A stretch of 34,619 nucleotides of DNA from Chloroflexota bacterium. Lineage in GTDB: Bacteria; Chloroflexota; Anaerolineae; Anaerolineales; E44-bin32. The DNA is taken from NCBI GenBank assembly GCA_022561215.1, contig JADFRQ010000027.1:1-34619 (forward strand), given 5' to 3'. Each line of letters begins with the position of its first letter. Position 1 is the stretch's first letter. The position numbers and the translations under genes are program-made. This document shows positions 25,208-32,821 of the stretch, in pieces. Below the pieces are notes generated by a model, which saw nothing but the letters and a program-made list of their open reading frames with translations, was not told the DNA's origin and searched no databases.

Positions 25208-26746
25208 ATGGATTTTATTGAAAGTCACTTGCTGAGTTTTATTCTTTTCTCTCCCGCAGTTGCGGCAATTGCCTTGTTTATCCTGCCTCGAGAAAACGTA
25301 AAACTCATCCGCTGGTTTGCATTTATTTCCAGCCTGGTGCCACTGGGTCTGGCGATTTGGCTCTGGCTCGCCTATGATTCGAGCCAAGCCGGTTTTCAAT
25401 TTACCGAGCAAGTCGCCTGGTATGAGGCGATCAATAGCAGTTTTCATTTAGGCGTGGATGGAATCTCCGTGCCGATGGTGCTGCTCACCACCCTGCTCAC
25501 GCCCCTGGCGTTGATCATCTCGTGGAATATTACTCAAAACGTGCGCAGCTACATGGCTCTATTTCTGATGCTGGAAATGGGGATGCTGGGCGTATTCCTC
25601 TCCCTCGACCTGGTATTGTTTTTTGTCTTTTGGGAATTGGGCTTAATCCCGATGTACTTTCTTATCAATCAGTGGGGGAGTGAAAACAGGGATTACGCTT
25701 CCATGAAATTCCTGATCTACACCATGGCCGGATCGTTGGGGCTGCTTTTGGCCATCCAGCTTATTGGGCTATCGTCCGGATCATTTGACATGATCCAGAT
25801 TGTCGAACGATGGACGGCACTCACCGAACCGCTTACGGTTGTTGGATTACCCATTTCCATCCCCATTGGAACGGTCAAGGCAATTGCTTTCTGGGCATTC
25901 GTGATCGCCTTTGCCATCAAAGTCCCTATTTGGCCCTTTCATACCTGGCTGCCGGATGCGCACACCGAAGCTCCAACAGCAGGATCAATGATCCTGGCTG
26001 GTGTGCTCTTGAAGCTGGGAGCTTATGGTTTCTTACGGCTGGTGCTGCCGCTATTTCCTGAGCAGGCGAGGATATTTGCTCTCCCCCTGGCAATATTGGC
26101 AACGATGGCGATCATCATGGGCGCTTTCGGAGCCTGGGGCCAGGATGATTTTAAGCGCCTTGTCGCCTATTCATCGGTGAACCACATGGGGTTTGTTGTT
26201 TTGGGGATCGCGGCAGCCGCCTTCGCAAGAGGAACTTTGAATGCAAACGATGCGGTGATCGCGCTTGATGGCGCAGTGCTGCAGATGTTTAACCATGGTA
26301 TCTCCGCAGCGGGCATGTTTTTGCTCGTGGGCGTCTTGTACGACCGATCGCATACGCGTGATCTAAACGCCTTGGGAGGATTATTTTCGTTAGCGCCAGT
26401 CTACGGTGGGATATTGATCTTCACCTCGATGGCATCTTTGGGTCTTCCAGGCTTGAACGGATTTGTCTCCGAGTTCATGGTCGTGAGGGGCGCTTGGCCA
26501 ATCTTTACCTTGTTGACGGCGTTATCGATGATTGGCCTGCTCGTCACGGGGGCTTATATCCTGAAAGGCATTACGCGTGTGCTCCACGGGCCTTTAAATG
26601 AGCGATGGCTGGAGCATGATATGGAAATCAATCGACGCGAGATCTTCGCCATCGCACCATTGATGGCCTTGATGTTGGCAATCGGCGTATGGCCCTCATG
26701 GATTGTGCGCGTTATCAATGATACGGTGCAAAGGCTTTTTGGATAA
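25208..26746 (+). CDS. nuoM: NADH-quinone oxidoreductase subunit M, first copy
   Basis: 512 aa, about 14 helices, antiporter-like. All residues of the proton path are present: E143 (FVFWELGLIPMYFL, TM5), K238 (AFAIKVPIWPFHTWLPDAH, TM7), K269 (GVLLKLGAYGFLR, TM8) and E422 (NGFVSEFMVVRG, TM12). This is therefore a canonical pumping NuoM. It is bounded on both sides by unusual spacers: 301 bp of hairpins upstream and a 424-bp mobile-like element downstream, although the reading frame itself is intact. AAGGA lies about 12 nt before the ATG, a long spacing. Confidence 0.96.
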   Translation: MDFIESHLLSFILFSPAVAAIALFILPRENVKLIRWFAFISSLVPLGLAIWLWLAYDSSQAGFQFTEQVAWYEAINSSFHLGVDGISVPMVLLTTLLTPLALIISWNITQNVRSYMALFLMLEMGMLGVFLSLDLVLFFVFWELGLIPMYFLINQWGSENRDYASMKFLIYTMAGSLGLLLAIQLIGLSSGSFDMIQIVERWTALTEPLTVVGLPISIPIGTVKAIAFWAFVIAFAIKVPIWPFHTWLPDAHTEAPTAGSMILAGVLLKLGAYGFLRLVLPLFPEQARIFALPLAILATMAIIMGAFGAWGQDDFKRLVAYSSVNHMGFVVLGIAAAAFARGTLNANDAVIALDGAVLQMFNHGISAAGMFLLVGVLYDRSHTRDLNALGGLFSLAPVYGGILIFTSMASLGLPGLNGFVSEFMVVRGAWPIFTLLTALSMIGLLVTGAYILKGITRVLHGPLNERWLEHDMEINRREIFAIAPLMALMLAIGVWPSWIVRVINDTVQRLFG

Positions 26747-26749
26747 GAA

Positions 26750-26767
26750 AGCTGTCAGCGATCAGCT
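26750..26767. repeat. Left inverted end of the four-helix-bundle element
   Basis: A followed by GCTGTCAGCGATCAGCT, beginning 4 bp after the nuoM1 stop. On the opposite strand it reads as two heptads and AGCT. It pairs with 27135-27151 with one mismatch. Confidence 0.65.
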
Positions 26768-26787
26768 AAAAAATATTTGAGGGAATA

Positions 26788-27147
26788 TTGAAAGACTTTC
26801 GATCACTGAAAGTATGGGAGAAGAGTCATCGATTAGTGCTGGACATTTACAAAACGACCAAGACCTTTCCCAGTGAAGAACGTTATGGGATGACGTCTCA
26901 AATTCGTCGAGCAAGTGTTTCTATACCGACAAATATTGCAGAAGGAAGCGGTAGGCAATCAGATGCAGATTTTGGCCGATTTTTAGGAATCGCGATGGGT
27001 TCTGCCAGTGAATTGGAATACTAGATTTTATTAGCGAGGGATTTAGAACTGATGAGCCCATCTGACCAACATCAACTTTCATCAAGGGTTGAGGAAAATA
27101 AAAAGATGCTCACAAAATTTATCTTTAAGCTGAAAGCTGATAGCTGA
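26788..27147 (+). pseudogene. Four-helix-bundle protein (S23 / 23S rRNA intervening-sequence protein family), amber-interrupted
   Basis: The frame opens at a TTG (26788) and encodes FRSLKVWEKSHRLVLDIYK, FPSEERYGMTSQIRRASVSI, PTNIAEGSGR and FLGIAMGSASELEY, which are the family hallmarks. An in-frame TAG (27022-27024) stops it at 78 aa. Reading on, the same frame gives ILLARDLELMS and a final helix rich in charged residues, ending at TGA 27145-27147, for 119 codons before the stop, the normal family length. The TAG replaces what is usually Gln (SELEYQ), a single C-to-T change from CAG, so it is a recent pseudogene, a real truncation, or an assembly error. The family includes proteins encoded in 23S rRNA intervening sequences and relatives of the Avd protein of diversity-generating retroelements; its molecular role outside Avd is unclear. 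GAGGG precedes the TTG. Confidence 0.85.
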
Positions 27148-27152
27148 CAGCT
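27128..27152. repeat. Right inverted end, AGCTGAN heptad repeat
   Basis: Three consecutive heptads (AGCTGAA, AGCTGAT, AGCTGAC) and a final AGCT. The repeat encodes the last residues and the TGA of the four-helix-bundle gene, so coding sequence and end repeat overlap. Confidence 0.65.
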
Positions 27153-27170
27153 AATTACTGAGAGTAGCCA

Positions 27171-28652
27171 ATGAACTTTCCTAACTTTCCTGTCCTAAGC
27201 ATTATCGTCTTCACACCCATCGTGTCCGGGATGCTGATCCTGTTGATCCCCGCAGATCGGATTAAATTAATCCGCAGGGCGGCATTGTCGGCTGCAACAC
27301 TCGCACTGGCGTTATCGGTTTGGATTTTCATCAGTTACGATCAAGCCGCGGGGGGTTATCAATTTATCGAACAGGCCGATTGGATCCCCCGGCTCGGAAT
27401 CTCCTATCACTTGGGCGTAAACGGAATGAGCCTGCCACTCGTTCTTCTCACGGGGATCGTGATCTTCACTGGAGTATTAATTTCCTGGGGAATTGATGAT
27501 CGCCCGCGCGAATTCTTCGCCTTCCTTTTTATCCTCGCCACCGGCGTTTTTGGTGTTTTTGTCTCGCTTGATTTGTTCGTCCTATTTTTCTTCTATGAGA
27601 TCGCCGTCTTCCCGATGTATTTGCTGATTGCCATATGGGGATGGAAGAAAACTAGGGAATATGCTGCAATGAAGCTGACCTTGTACCTATTTATCGGCTC
27701 GATGATCGCTTTGGTGGGCGGATTGGCGATGTACTTCGAATCTGGCATGCAAAGCTTCGACCTGCTGCAATTAGAAAAGGCGGGATTTTCATCATCGTTC
27801 CAGGTGTTTTGGTTTCCGTTTGTCTTCTTCGGCTTCGCGGTTTTGGCAGGGATTTTCCCCATTCACAACTGGTCGCCTGACGGCCACGTTGCGGCCCCTA
27901 CGGCTGTATCCATGTTCCATGCCGGCGTCTTGATGAAATTAGGTGCATTTTCCGCCCTGCGCGTCGGCATCATGCTGCTGCCAGAGGGCGCAAAATTTTG
28001 GGCACCCTTAATTATCGTCTTGGCCACAGTGAATGTTGTCTACGGAGCACTCATCGCCTCGGTGCAAACCGATTTCAAATATGTGATCGGCTTTTCCTCG
28101 GTCTCGCATATGGGTTTGGTACTGCTCGGTTTTGCGACGCTCAACAAGGATGGATTGATGGGCGCGGGACTGCAGATGTTCTCCCACGGGGTGATGACGG
28201 CGCTCTTCTTTGCCGTCGTCGGTTTAGTTTATGATCGTGCACACACGCGCGAAATTCCCAGGCTTGGTGGATTTCGTAAGGTCATGCCCCTTGCTGCCCT
28301 GGCGTTTATTATTGGTGGTCTGGTATCAATGGGTATGCCCGGCTTTTCAGGTTTCATAGCCGAATTTCCAATATTACTGGGCCTGTGGAAGGCGCAGCCG
28401 CTGGTGGCGATTATCACCGTGTTGGGAATTGTGATCACCGCCGCCTATATTATGCGCGTCATACGCGGGGTGTTTTTTGGAGACATGCCCCAAGAATTTG
28501 AAGGACATATCGCCCCAATTAAAATTCAGGATAAAGTCGCTCTGGTCATGCTTTCTGGCTTGCTTATCCTCATCGGTGTGGTTCCTGCGGTCATCGCGCC
28601 TCTCATATCATCGGGCGCGGACGCTGTTATGCGTCTGGTCGGAGGGATATAG
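27171..28652 (+). CDS. nuoM: NADH-quinone oxidoreductase subunit M, second copy lacking TM7 lysine
   Basis: 493 aa, about 14 helices, clearly NuoM but divergent from the first copy. E143 (FFYEIAVFPMYLL, TM5), K256 (GVLMKLGAFSALR, TM8) and E398 (SGFIAEFPILLG, TM12) are kept. In TM7 the lysine (K238 of copy 1) is Leu225 here (GFAVLAGIFPIHNWSPDGH); both copies have 31 residues from this site to the TM8 Lys, so the alignment is secure. The SPDGHVAAPTAVSM loop differs from the LPDAHTEAPT form of copy 1, as I recall for the second NuoM of '2M' complexes. It may form an extra antiporter-like module between NuoL and the other M. Its stop overlaps the nuoN start (TAGTG). Confidence 0.95.
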   Translation: MNFPNFPVLSIIVFTPIVSGMLILLIPADRIKLIRRAALSAATLALALSVWIFISYDQAAGGYQFIEQADWIPRLGISYHLGVNGMSLPLVLLTGIVIFTGVLISWGIDDRPREFFAFLFILATGVFGVFVSLDLFVLFFFYEIAVFPMYLLIAIWGWKKTREYAAMKLTLYLFIGSMIALVGGLAMYFESGMQSFDLLQLEKAGFSSSFQVFWFPFVFFGFAVLAGIFPIHNWSPDGHVAAPTAVSMFHAGVLMKLGAFSALRVGIMLLPEGAKFWAPLIIVLATVNVVYGALIASVQTDFKYVIGFSSVSHMGLVLLGFATLNKDGLMGAGLQMFSHGVMTALFFAVVGLVYDRAHTREIPRLGGFRKVMPLAALAFIIGGLVSMGMPGFSGFIAEFPILLGLWKAQPLVAIITVLGIVITAAYIMRVIRGVFFGDMPQEFEGHIAPIKIQDKVALVMLSGLLILIGVVPAVIAPLISSGADAVMRLVGGI

Positions 28653-30106
28653 TGCCAATTGTACCCTTCGACACTTCGATGATCGCCGCTATTTCCGCCG
28701 AATTATTGCTTCTGCTATTAGCAGGAGTGATCCTCGCAGTAGACATGATTTGGGGTTCCAAACAGAAAGATCACTTGGGTTGGATCACCGCAGGTGGATT
28801 GTTGTTCATTCTGCTAATAAGCCTGATCTTCACTCGGCCGGAACCCGTTGAGCGTCTCATTTTTGGGGGAATGTTGAGGCAGGATTGGCTCACATTCACC
28901 TTCCGACTGATCTTTCTCTTTGCCGCCGCGATCACCAGTTTGCTTTCAATTAACCTAAAAGGGATAACAGGACGCGGCGAATATTACGCGCTGCTGGTTG
29001 TTACTACCCTCGGCATGAGTCTCATGGCGGCCTCTGCGGATCTCATTATGCTTTATTTGGCCATTGAAACGACTTCAATTCCGCTTTATATCCTCGCCGG
29101 CTTCATGAAATCGGATGATAAGTCTACCGAATCGGGAATAAAATATTTTCTCTTTGGGGCGCTCACATCCACCGTCATGCTCTACGGTTTCAGCCTGTTG
29201 TACGGCTTTTCGGGAGAGACGAATCTCTATCTGCTTTCTGAAAGGCTGACAGGAGGCGAGATTTCGATTTGGGTTTTGGGTGGGGCTGCGCTATTGGTAC
29301 TGGTCGGATTTAGCTTCAAGGTATCTGCTGTCCCCTTTCATTTTTGGTCGCCAGACGTATATGAGGGTGCGCCCACACCCATCACTGCGTACATATCCAC
29401 TGCCTCCAAAGCCGCTGGATTTGCCGTATTGGTGAGGGTGATGATCACGGTCTTCCCTGAAATCTCGCTCTATTGGACCTCCATCCTTGCCGTGGTAGCG
29501 ACGGCAACAATGACGGTAGGAAATATGGTCGCACTCGCCCAGAAAAACATTAAGCGCCTGCTTGCCTATTCGTCCATTGCCCATGCTGGCTATGCACTGA
29601 TTGGCCTCGTAGCGTTTAGTGAACTTGGCATCGCCAGCCTGCTTTTCTATTTGGCGGCGTATGTTGTGACCAATCTGGCGGCCTTTGCCATCGTCGTCTT
29701 TTTCGCAAATACCGTAGGCTCGGATGAAATTGCTGATTACGCGGGATTAAGCCGCCGGTCCCCAGGCCTCGCTTTCGCCATGTTAATCGCATTTCTGTCA
29801 CTGGCCGGCATGCCTCCATTGGCAGGATTTGTCGCTAAATTTTATGTCTTCGCCGCAGCGGTCGAGAGCGGTTTGATCTGGCTTGCCTTTGTTGGTGTGC
29901 TTAACGCCATAATTGGCCTTTACTACTATATGACCGTACTCAAGGTTGTCTATCTCTATCGATCGGATGACGACGAGGTTCCAATCGCGGTCTCACGCCC
30001 GGCTGCCATAGCGCTTGGTGTGAGCGTGATTGCCGTGTTGGGTATTGGTATTGCCAGTGGACCATGGCTGGGATGGGCTCTCGATACTGCTTCAAGCCTC
30101 TTTTGA
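28652..30106 (+). CDS. nuoN: NADH-quinone oxidoreductase subunit N
   Basis: 484 aa, about 14 helices. Start GTG at 28652, sharing one base with the nuoM2 TAG and preceded by GGAGGG at a spacing of 5. Proton-path residues are present: Glu in AIETTSIPLYILAG (TM5), K223 in GFSFKVSAVPFHFWSPDVY (TM7), the Lys in STASKAAGFAVLVR (TM8), and Lys in LAGFVAKFYVF (TM12). It ends the nuo operon; the atp operon promoter begins 22 bp after its stop. Confidence 0.96.
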   Translation: MPIVPFDTSMIAAISAELLLLLLAGVILAVDMIWGSKQKDHLGWITAGGLLFILLISLIFTRPEPVERLIFGGMLRQDWLTFTFRLIFLFAAAITSLLSINLKGITGRGEYYALLVVTTLGMSLMAASADLIMLYLAIETTSIPLYILAGFMKSDDKSTESGIKYFLFGALTSTVMLYGFSLLYGFSGETNLYLLSERLTGGEISIWVLGGAALLVLVGFSFKVSAVPFHFWSPDVYEGAPTPITAYISTASKAAGFAVLVRVMITVFPEISLYWTSILAVVATATMTVGNMVALAQKNIKRLLAYSSIAHAGYALIGLVAFSELGIASLLFYLAAYVVTNLAAFAIVVFFANTVGSDEIADYAGLSRRSPGLAFAMLIAFLSLAGMPPLAGFVAKFYVFAAAVESGLIWLAFVGVLNAIIGLYYYMTVLKVVYLYRSDDDEVPIAVSRPAAIALGVSVIAVLGIGIASGPWLGWALDTASSLF

Positions 30107-30127
30107 ATACCGCGCTTATGAGCTTAA

Positions 30128-30156
30128 TTGACCGGTATTTTCAATAGTGATATAAT
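30128..30156 (+). promoter_or_regulatory. Strong promoter of the atp operon
   Basis: TTGACC (30128-30133), 17-nt spacer, consensus TATAAT (30151-30156) with TG at 30148-30149 (extended -10). Only nine bases separate the -10 box from the ATG at 30166, so the transcript would have a leader of zero to three nucleotides. This is the best promoter match in the window. Confidence 0.75.
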
Positions 30157-30165
30157 TCTCTAACG

Positions 30166-30477
30166 ATGAAGGGAACAGTGGGTACACCTGCGGAAAACCG
30201 GCCGTTTGCAGGAGTGGCCACCACCGCAGCAAAGATATTTGCCCTGGTTGGAATTCTTACTTTCGTTACGGTTGCATTTGCCATAATTGCCGGGCTCTGG
30301 CTTGATGATCGCTTGGATACTAGGCCGCTATTCACAGTAGTCTTTGTCCTGGTTAGTGTACCGGTCTCCTTTATCGTCATTTTGCGGGTGACCATGGCTC
30401 AGGTCAAGCAAATGCAGTCCGCAAGCAGTAAAAATCAAATTAATCAACTATCTGAGGGAGAACATGGAAGAGACTAG
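30166..30477 (+). CDS. atpZ: AtpZ/AtpI-like ATP synthase accessory membrane protein
   Basis: 103 aa with two membrane helices, at about residues 25-47 (IFALVGILTFVTVAFAIIAGL) and 57-77 (FTVVFVLVSVPVSFIVIL). The loop GLWLDDRLDTRPLFTVV matches the G-x-x-L-D-x-x-x-x-T-x-P motif of the small first-gene proteins of atp operons (AtpZ, F0F1-ATPase subunit family). These are thought to help c-ring assembly or Mg2+ supply; evidence differs among species. It overlaps atpB by 14 bp. The start is nearly leaderless from the promoter at 30128-30156. Confidence 0.75.
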   Translation: MKGTVGTPAENRPFAGVATTAAKIFALVGILTFVTVAFAIIAGLWLDDRLDTRPLFTVVFVLVSVPVSFIVILRVTMAQVKQMQSASSKNQINQLSEGEHGRD

Positions 30478-31471
30478 CCGACGTTGGCGCTGGGGTGTGA
30501 ACCGATGGGTGGTTCTGGCTTTGATCATCCTGAGCGTAATCACCAGTTCAATCATTGCTCCGGTTCTCCCCCATATCCAACTCCCCGCTGAAAATATCAT
30601 CGGTCCTTTGTTTGACCTGCCCGTGGTGGGGGAGTTATACCTGACCAATACGCTCATCGCTACCCTCATGGCAGACGTGCTCTTGATTATGCTTGCCTTC
30701 GGCGTAAATCGCGCCATAAAGCGCGGCGACATGGTTTTGTCGGGGATCGTCGGCGCCGTCGAAGCGATCTTGGAAGCGCTCTATAATCTGGCCGAATCGA
30801 CCGCCGGAAAGTGGGCAAAATCTATTTTTCCTTGGATGGCCACCATTGTCTTGTTGGTCCTGGTGGTCAATTGGATGGAATTAATTCCTGGCGTGGATAG
30901 CATTGGCCTTCTGCATCCTTCCGAGGATGGATTTCCAGTTCAGGAAATAGGAAAGCTTGGTGATCTTTCGATTACGAGCATTGTAAAAGCGGATGCCGAA
31001 AATCCAGCTGGCGCCGATAGTGAACTCTTCACCCTGGTGCCCTTTGTAAGGGTGGCTTCAACCGACTTGAATTTCACCATTTCTTTGGCGCTTATTACCG
31101 TTGTCATGACTCAGGTCTTCGGGGTGCGCGCGCTAGGTGTTTCCTATTTCACGAAATTCTTCAATTTTAAGACCCTCTTTAGCAAGCCAATGTTTGGCGT
31201 ACTTGACCTTGGGGTCGGGATCCTAGAGCTTGTTTCCGAAATTTCAAAGGTGCTGTCGTTTTCCTTCCGTTTATTTGGCAACATCTTTGCGGGCTCTGTT
31301 TTGCTATTCGTCATCGGCAGTCTTGTTCCCGTCCTTGCCCAAACGGCGATTTTGATGCTTGAGTTCTTTGTTGGTCTGATTCAGGCGCTCGTGTTTGGAA
31401 TGTTGGCGATGACATTCATGGCTCAGGCAACGGTGGGGCATGATCATGCAGATGAAGAAGGCTCTCATTAA
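30464..31471 (+). CDS. atpB: ATP synthase F0 subunit a
   Basis: 335 aa, longer than the roughly 240-270 aa norm; the excess is N-terminal and in the loop at about residues 145-200 (DSIGLLHPSEDGFPV onward). The essential arginine is R269 in LSFSFRLFGNIFAG, the half-channel residue that works against the c-ring carboxylate. About six membrane helices. The early helix (WVVLALIILSVITSSIIAPVL) and TNTLIATLMADVLLIML fit the family. GAGGGAGA precedes the ATG; the start lies inside the end of atpZ. Confidence 0.95.
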   Translation: MEETSRRWRWGVNRWVVLALIILSVITSSIIAPVLPHIQLPAENIIGPLFDLPVVGELYLTNTLIATLMADVLLIMLAFGVNRAIKRGDMVLSGIVGAVEAILEALYNLAESTAGKWAKSIFPWMATIVLLVLVVNWMELIPGVDSIGLLHPSEDGFPVQEIGKLGDLSITSIVKADAENPAGADSELFTLVPFVRVASTDLNFTISLALITVVMTQVFGVRALGVSYFTKFFNFKTLFSKPMFGVLDLGVGILELVSEISKVLSFSFRLFGNIFAGSVLLFVIGSLVPVLAQTAILMLEFFVGLIQALVFGMLAMTFMAQATVGHDHADEEGSH

Positions 31472-31526
31472 GCTAGCAGGAGAGCAAATTTTCGAAACCG
31501 AAATCATTTTTGGAGGATAAGAGCAG

Positions 31527-31775
31527 ATGGAAGGTGACATTGTCGAAGCGGCCACTGTCTTGGGCCGGCTTGTAGGAGCAGGATTGGCAACATCCGGAAT
31601 GATCGGAGCAGGGCTGGGTATTGGTGTGGTAGTTAGCGGAGCTGTCCAGGCGATGGGACGCAACCCTGATGCTGCCGCCGATATTCAGGTCAATATGATC
31701 CTTGGTATCGCATTTGCCGAGGCAGTCGCGATTTACGCTTTGGTTATTGCTCTGCTCATCTTGTTCGTGGGCTAA
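31527..31775 (+). CDS. atpE: ATP synthase F0 subunit c
   Basis: 82 aa hairpin of two helices. The helix 1 glycine pattern is G27-x-G29-x-G31-x-G33, the polar loop GRNPDA has R45, N46 and P47 at the tip, and the ion-binding carboxylate is E65 in GIAFAEAVAIYAL. The residue after E65 is Ala rather than the Ser/Thr typical of Na+ rings, and helix 1 lacks the Gln of the Na+ motif, so protons are the likely coupling ion. GGAGG lies upstream of the ATG. Confidence 0.96.
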   Translation: MEGDIVEAATVLGRLVGAGLATSGMIGAGLGIGVVVSGAVQAMGRNPDAAADIQVNMILGIAFAEAVAIYALVIALLILFVG

Positions 31776-31869
31776 AGCGCGCCACGCAGATCTGCTGCGA
31801 TCTATTCGAGGGTGGTCAACAATTGATCCAGTAGCGAACATTTACCTGTGAACGTGAAGGAGGTATAGA

Positions 31870-32607
31870 TTGGAAGCACTAGGAATTAATTTGGGCTATT
31901 TATTGGTTCAAATCTTTAATTTTGCCATTTTATTCGTCGTCCTGCGGAAATGGGTGTATGGGCCGATTGTTGAGCTGCTAGAGAAACGGCGCAAAATAAT
32001 TGCGGGCGGCATAGAAGATGCGCGCGTTGCGGCTGAAGCGCGGGCGAATGCAGAAAAAGAAGCCGAAGAAGTAATGGCCAAAGCGCAGCAGGAAGCTGCG
32101 CAGCAAGTGCGTGATGCCACGGAGCGCGCGGAAGAAGCCGCAAGCGGAATAAAAGCCGAAGCGGAAAAAGACGCCATACGTATTCGTGGCAAAGCTACCA
32201 CGGACGCCGAACTGACCCGTGATCAAGCGCTAGGTGAATTGCGTGGTCAGGTGGCGGTTCTCGCCATCGCTGCCGCGCAGAAGTTAATTGGTGAGGCGCT
32301 AGATGAAAAACGCCAGCATATTCTTATTGAGGAATTTTTCAGCGGCGTTAAATCGGGCAAGGTAACACTTTTGGAGGGCGAAGCACTTGAAGGAATGGAC
32401 GCCGAAGTTACGAGCGCTCTCCCGCTTACCGATGATGAGCAGAAGGTGGTGCGTGCCGACGTGGTTAATAAGATGGGCTCGGACGCGGAGATTAAATTCC
32501 GTGTCGACCCAGGAATCTTGGGCGGCCTTGTAATTCGCGTGGGCGATAAAGTTGTCGATGGCTCGGTAAGCGGCAAGCTTCAATGGCTGCGGCAAAGCTT
32601 GGGTTAG
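31870..32607 (+). CDS. atpF: ATP synthase b subunit fused to a delta-type C-terminal domain
   Basis: 245 aa. Start TTG at 31870, five nt after AAGGAGGT. Residues about 8-27 form the single membrane helix (YLLVQIFNFAILFVVLRKW). Residues about 30-165 are a long charged coiled coil rich in Ala, Glu and Arg, the b stalk. From about residue 182 the sequence is the C-terminal domain of the delta (OSCP) subunit: ALPLTDDEQKVV, then VDPGILGG, then GDKVVDGSV and a final Leu-rich helix. The six-helix N-terminal domain of delta, which binds F1, is not present, so this is a b stalk plus the delta C-terminal domain. Known b-delta fusions (for example mycobacterial AtpH) include full delta. No separate atpH follows, nor atpA, G, D or C. 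Confidence 0.93.
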   Translation: MEALGINLGYLLVQIFNFAILFVVLRKWVYGPIVELLEKRRKIIAGGIEDARVAAEARANAEKEAEEVMAKAQQEAAQQVRDATERAEEAASGIKAEAEKDAIRIRGKATTDAELTRDQALGELRGQVAVLAIAAAQKLIGEALDEKRQHILIEEFFSGVKSGKVTLLEGEALEGMDAEVTSALPLTDDEQKVVRADVVNKMGSDAEIKFRVDPGILGGLVIRVGDKVVDGSVSGKLQWLRQSLG

Positions 32608-32710
32608 AAACAGGCTTGGATTTCCGCGTGGCTGATTAAGTGTAGAATTGCGCCATCGTGTGCGAAGCCGAATTGCTCATGCGTTGAGTCAAGACGATAG
32701 TGATGCAACA

Positions 32711-32770
32711 ATGGCATTCTGAGGAGCGAAGGCGCTTCATAAGACAAAGCGACGAAGAATCTCGATTTTC
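32711..32770 (+). repeat. Dispersed MITE-like repeat, single diverged arm (copy C)
   Basis: TGGCATTCTGAG near the left end, then GAGCGAAGGCGCTTC and a distal GACGAAGAATCTCG (32751-32764). It has the conserved ends of the arms in copies A and B, but a different middle and no visible partner arm. It lies between atpF and murE and ends about 50 bp before the murE start, so it may affect that gene's 5' region. Confidence 0.55.
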
Positions 32771-32821
32771 AAAAGAAAATGACTCTTGTCCATGCACGAT
32801 GGGATTCTTCTTCCTCTTTCG

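Larger units (their letters stand above)
26750..27152. mobile_element. Small element with heptad inverted ends carrying a four-helix-bundle gene
   Basis: The 424 bp between the two nuoM genes is bounded by inverted repeats: GCTGTCAGCGATCAGCT at 26751-26767, and AGCTGATAGCTGACAGC at 27135-27151 (16 of 17 bases complementary in inverted register). Both ends are built from a 7-bp unit AGCTGAN, with three units plus AGCT on the right (27128-27152). Between them lies one four-helix-bundle gene. No transposase is present. The layout recalls 23S rRNA intervening sequences, which encode this protein family and have complementary ends, but this copy sits in a protein operon. Confidence 0.6.

Noticed and set aside
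27022-27024. TAG as a recoded (pyrrolysine-type) codon
   Set aside because: TAG is the normal stop of the cyclase gene and nuoM2 in this window, and nothing suggests recoding.
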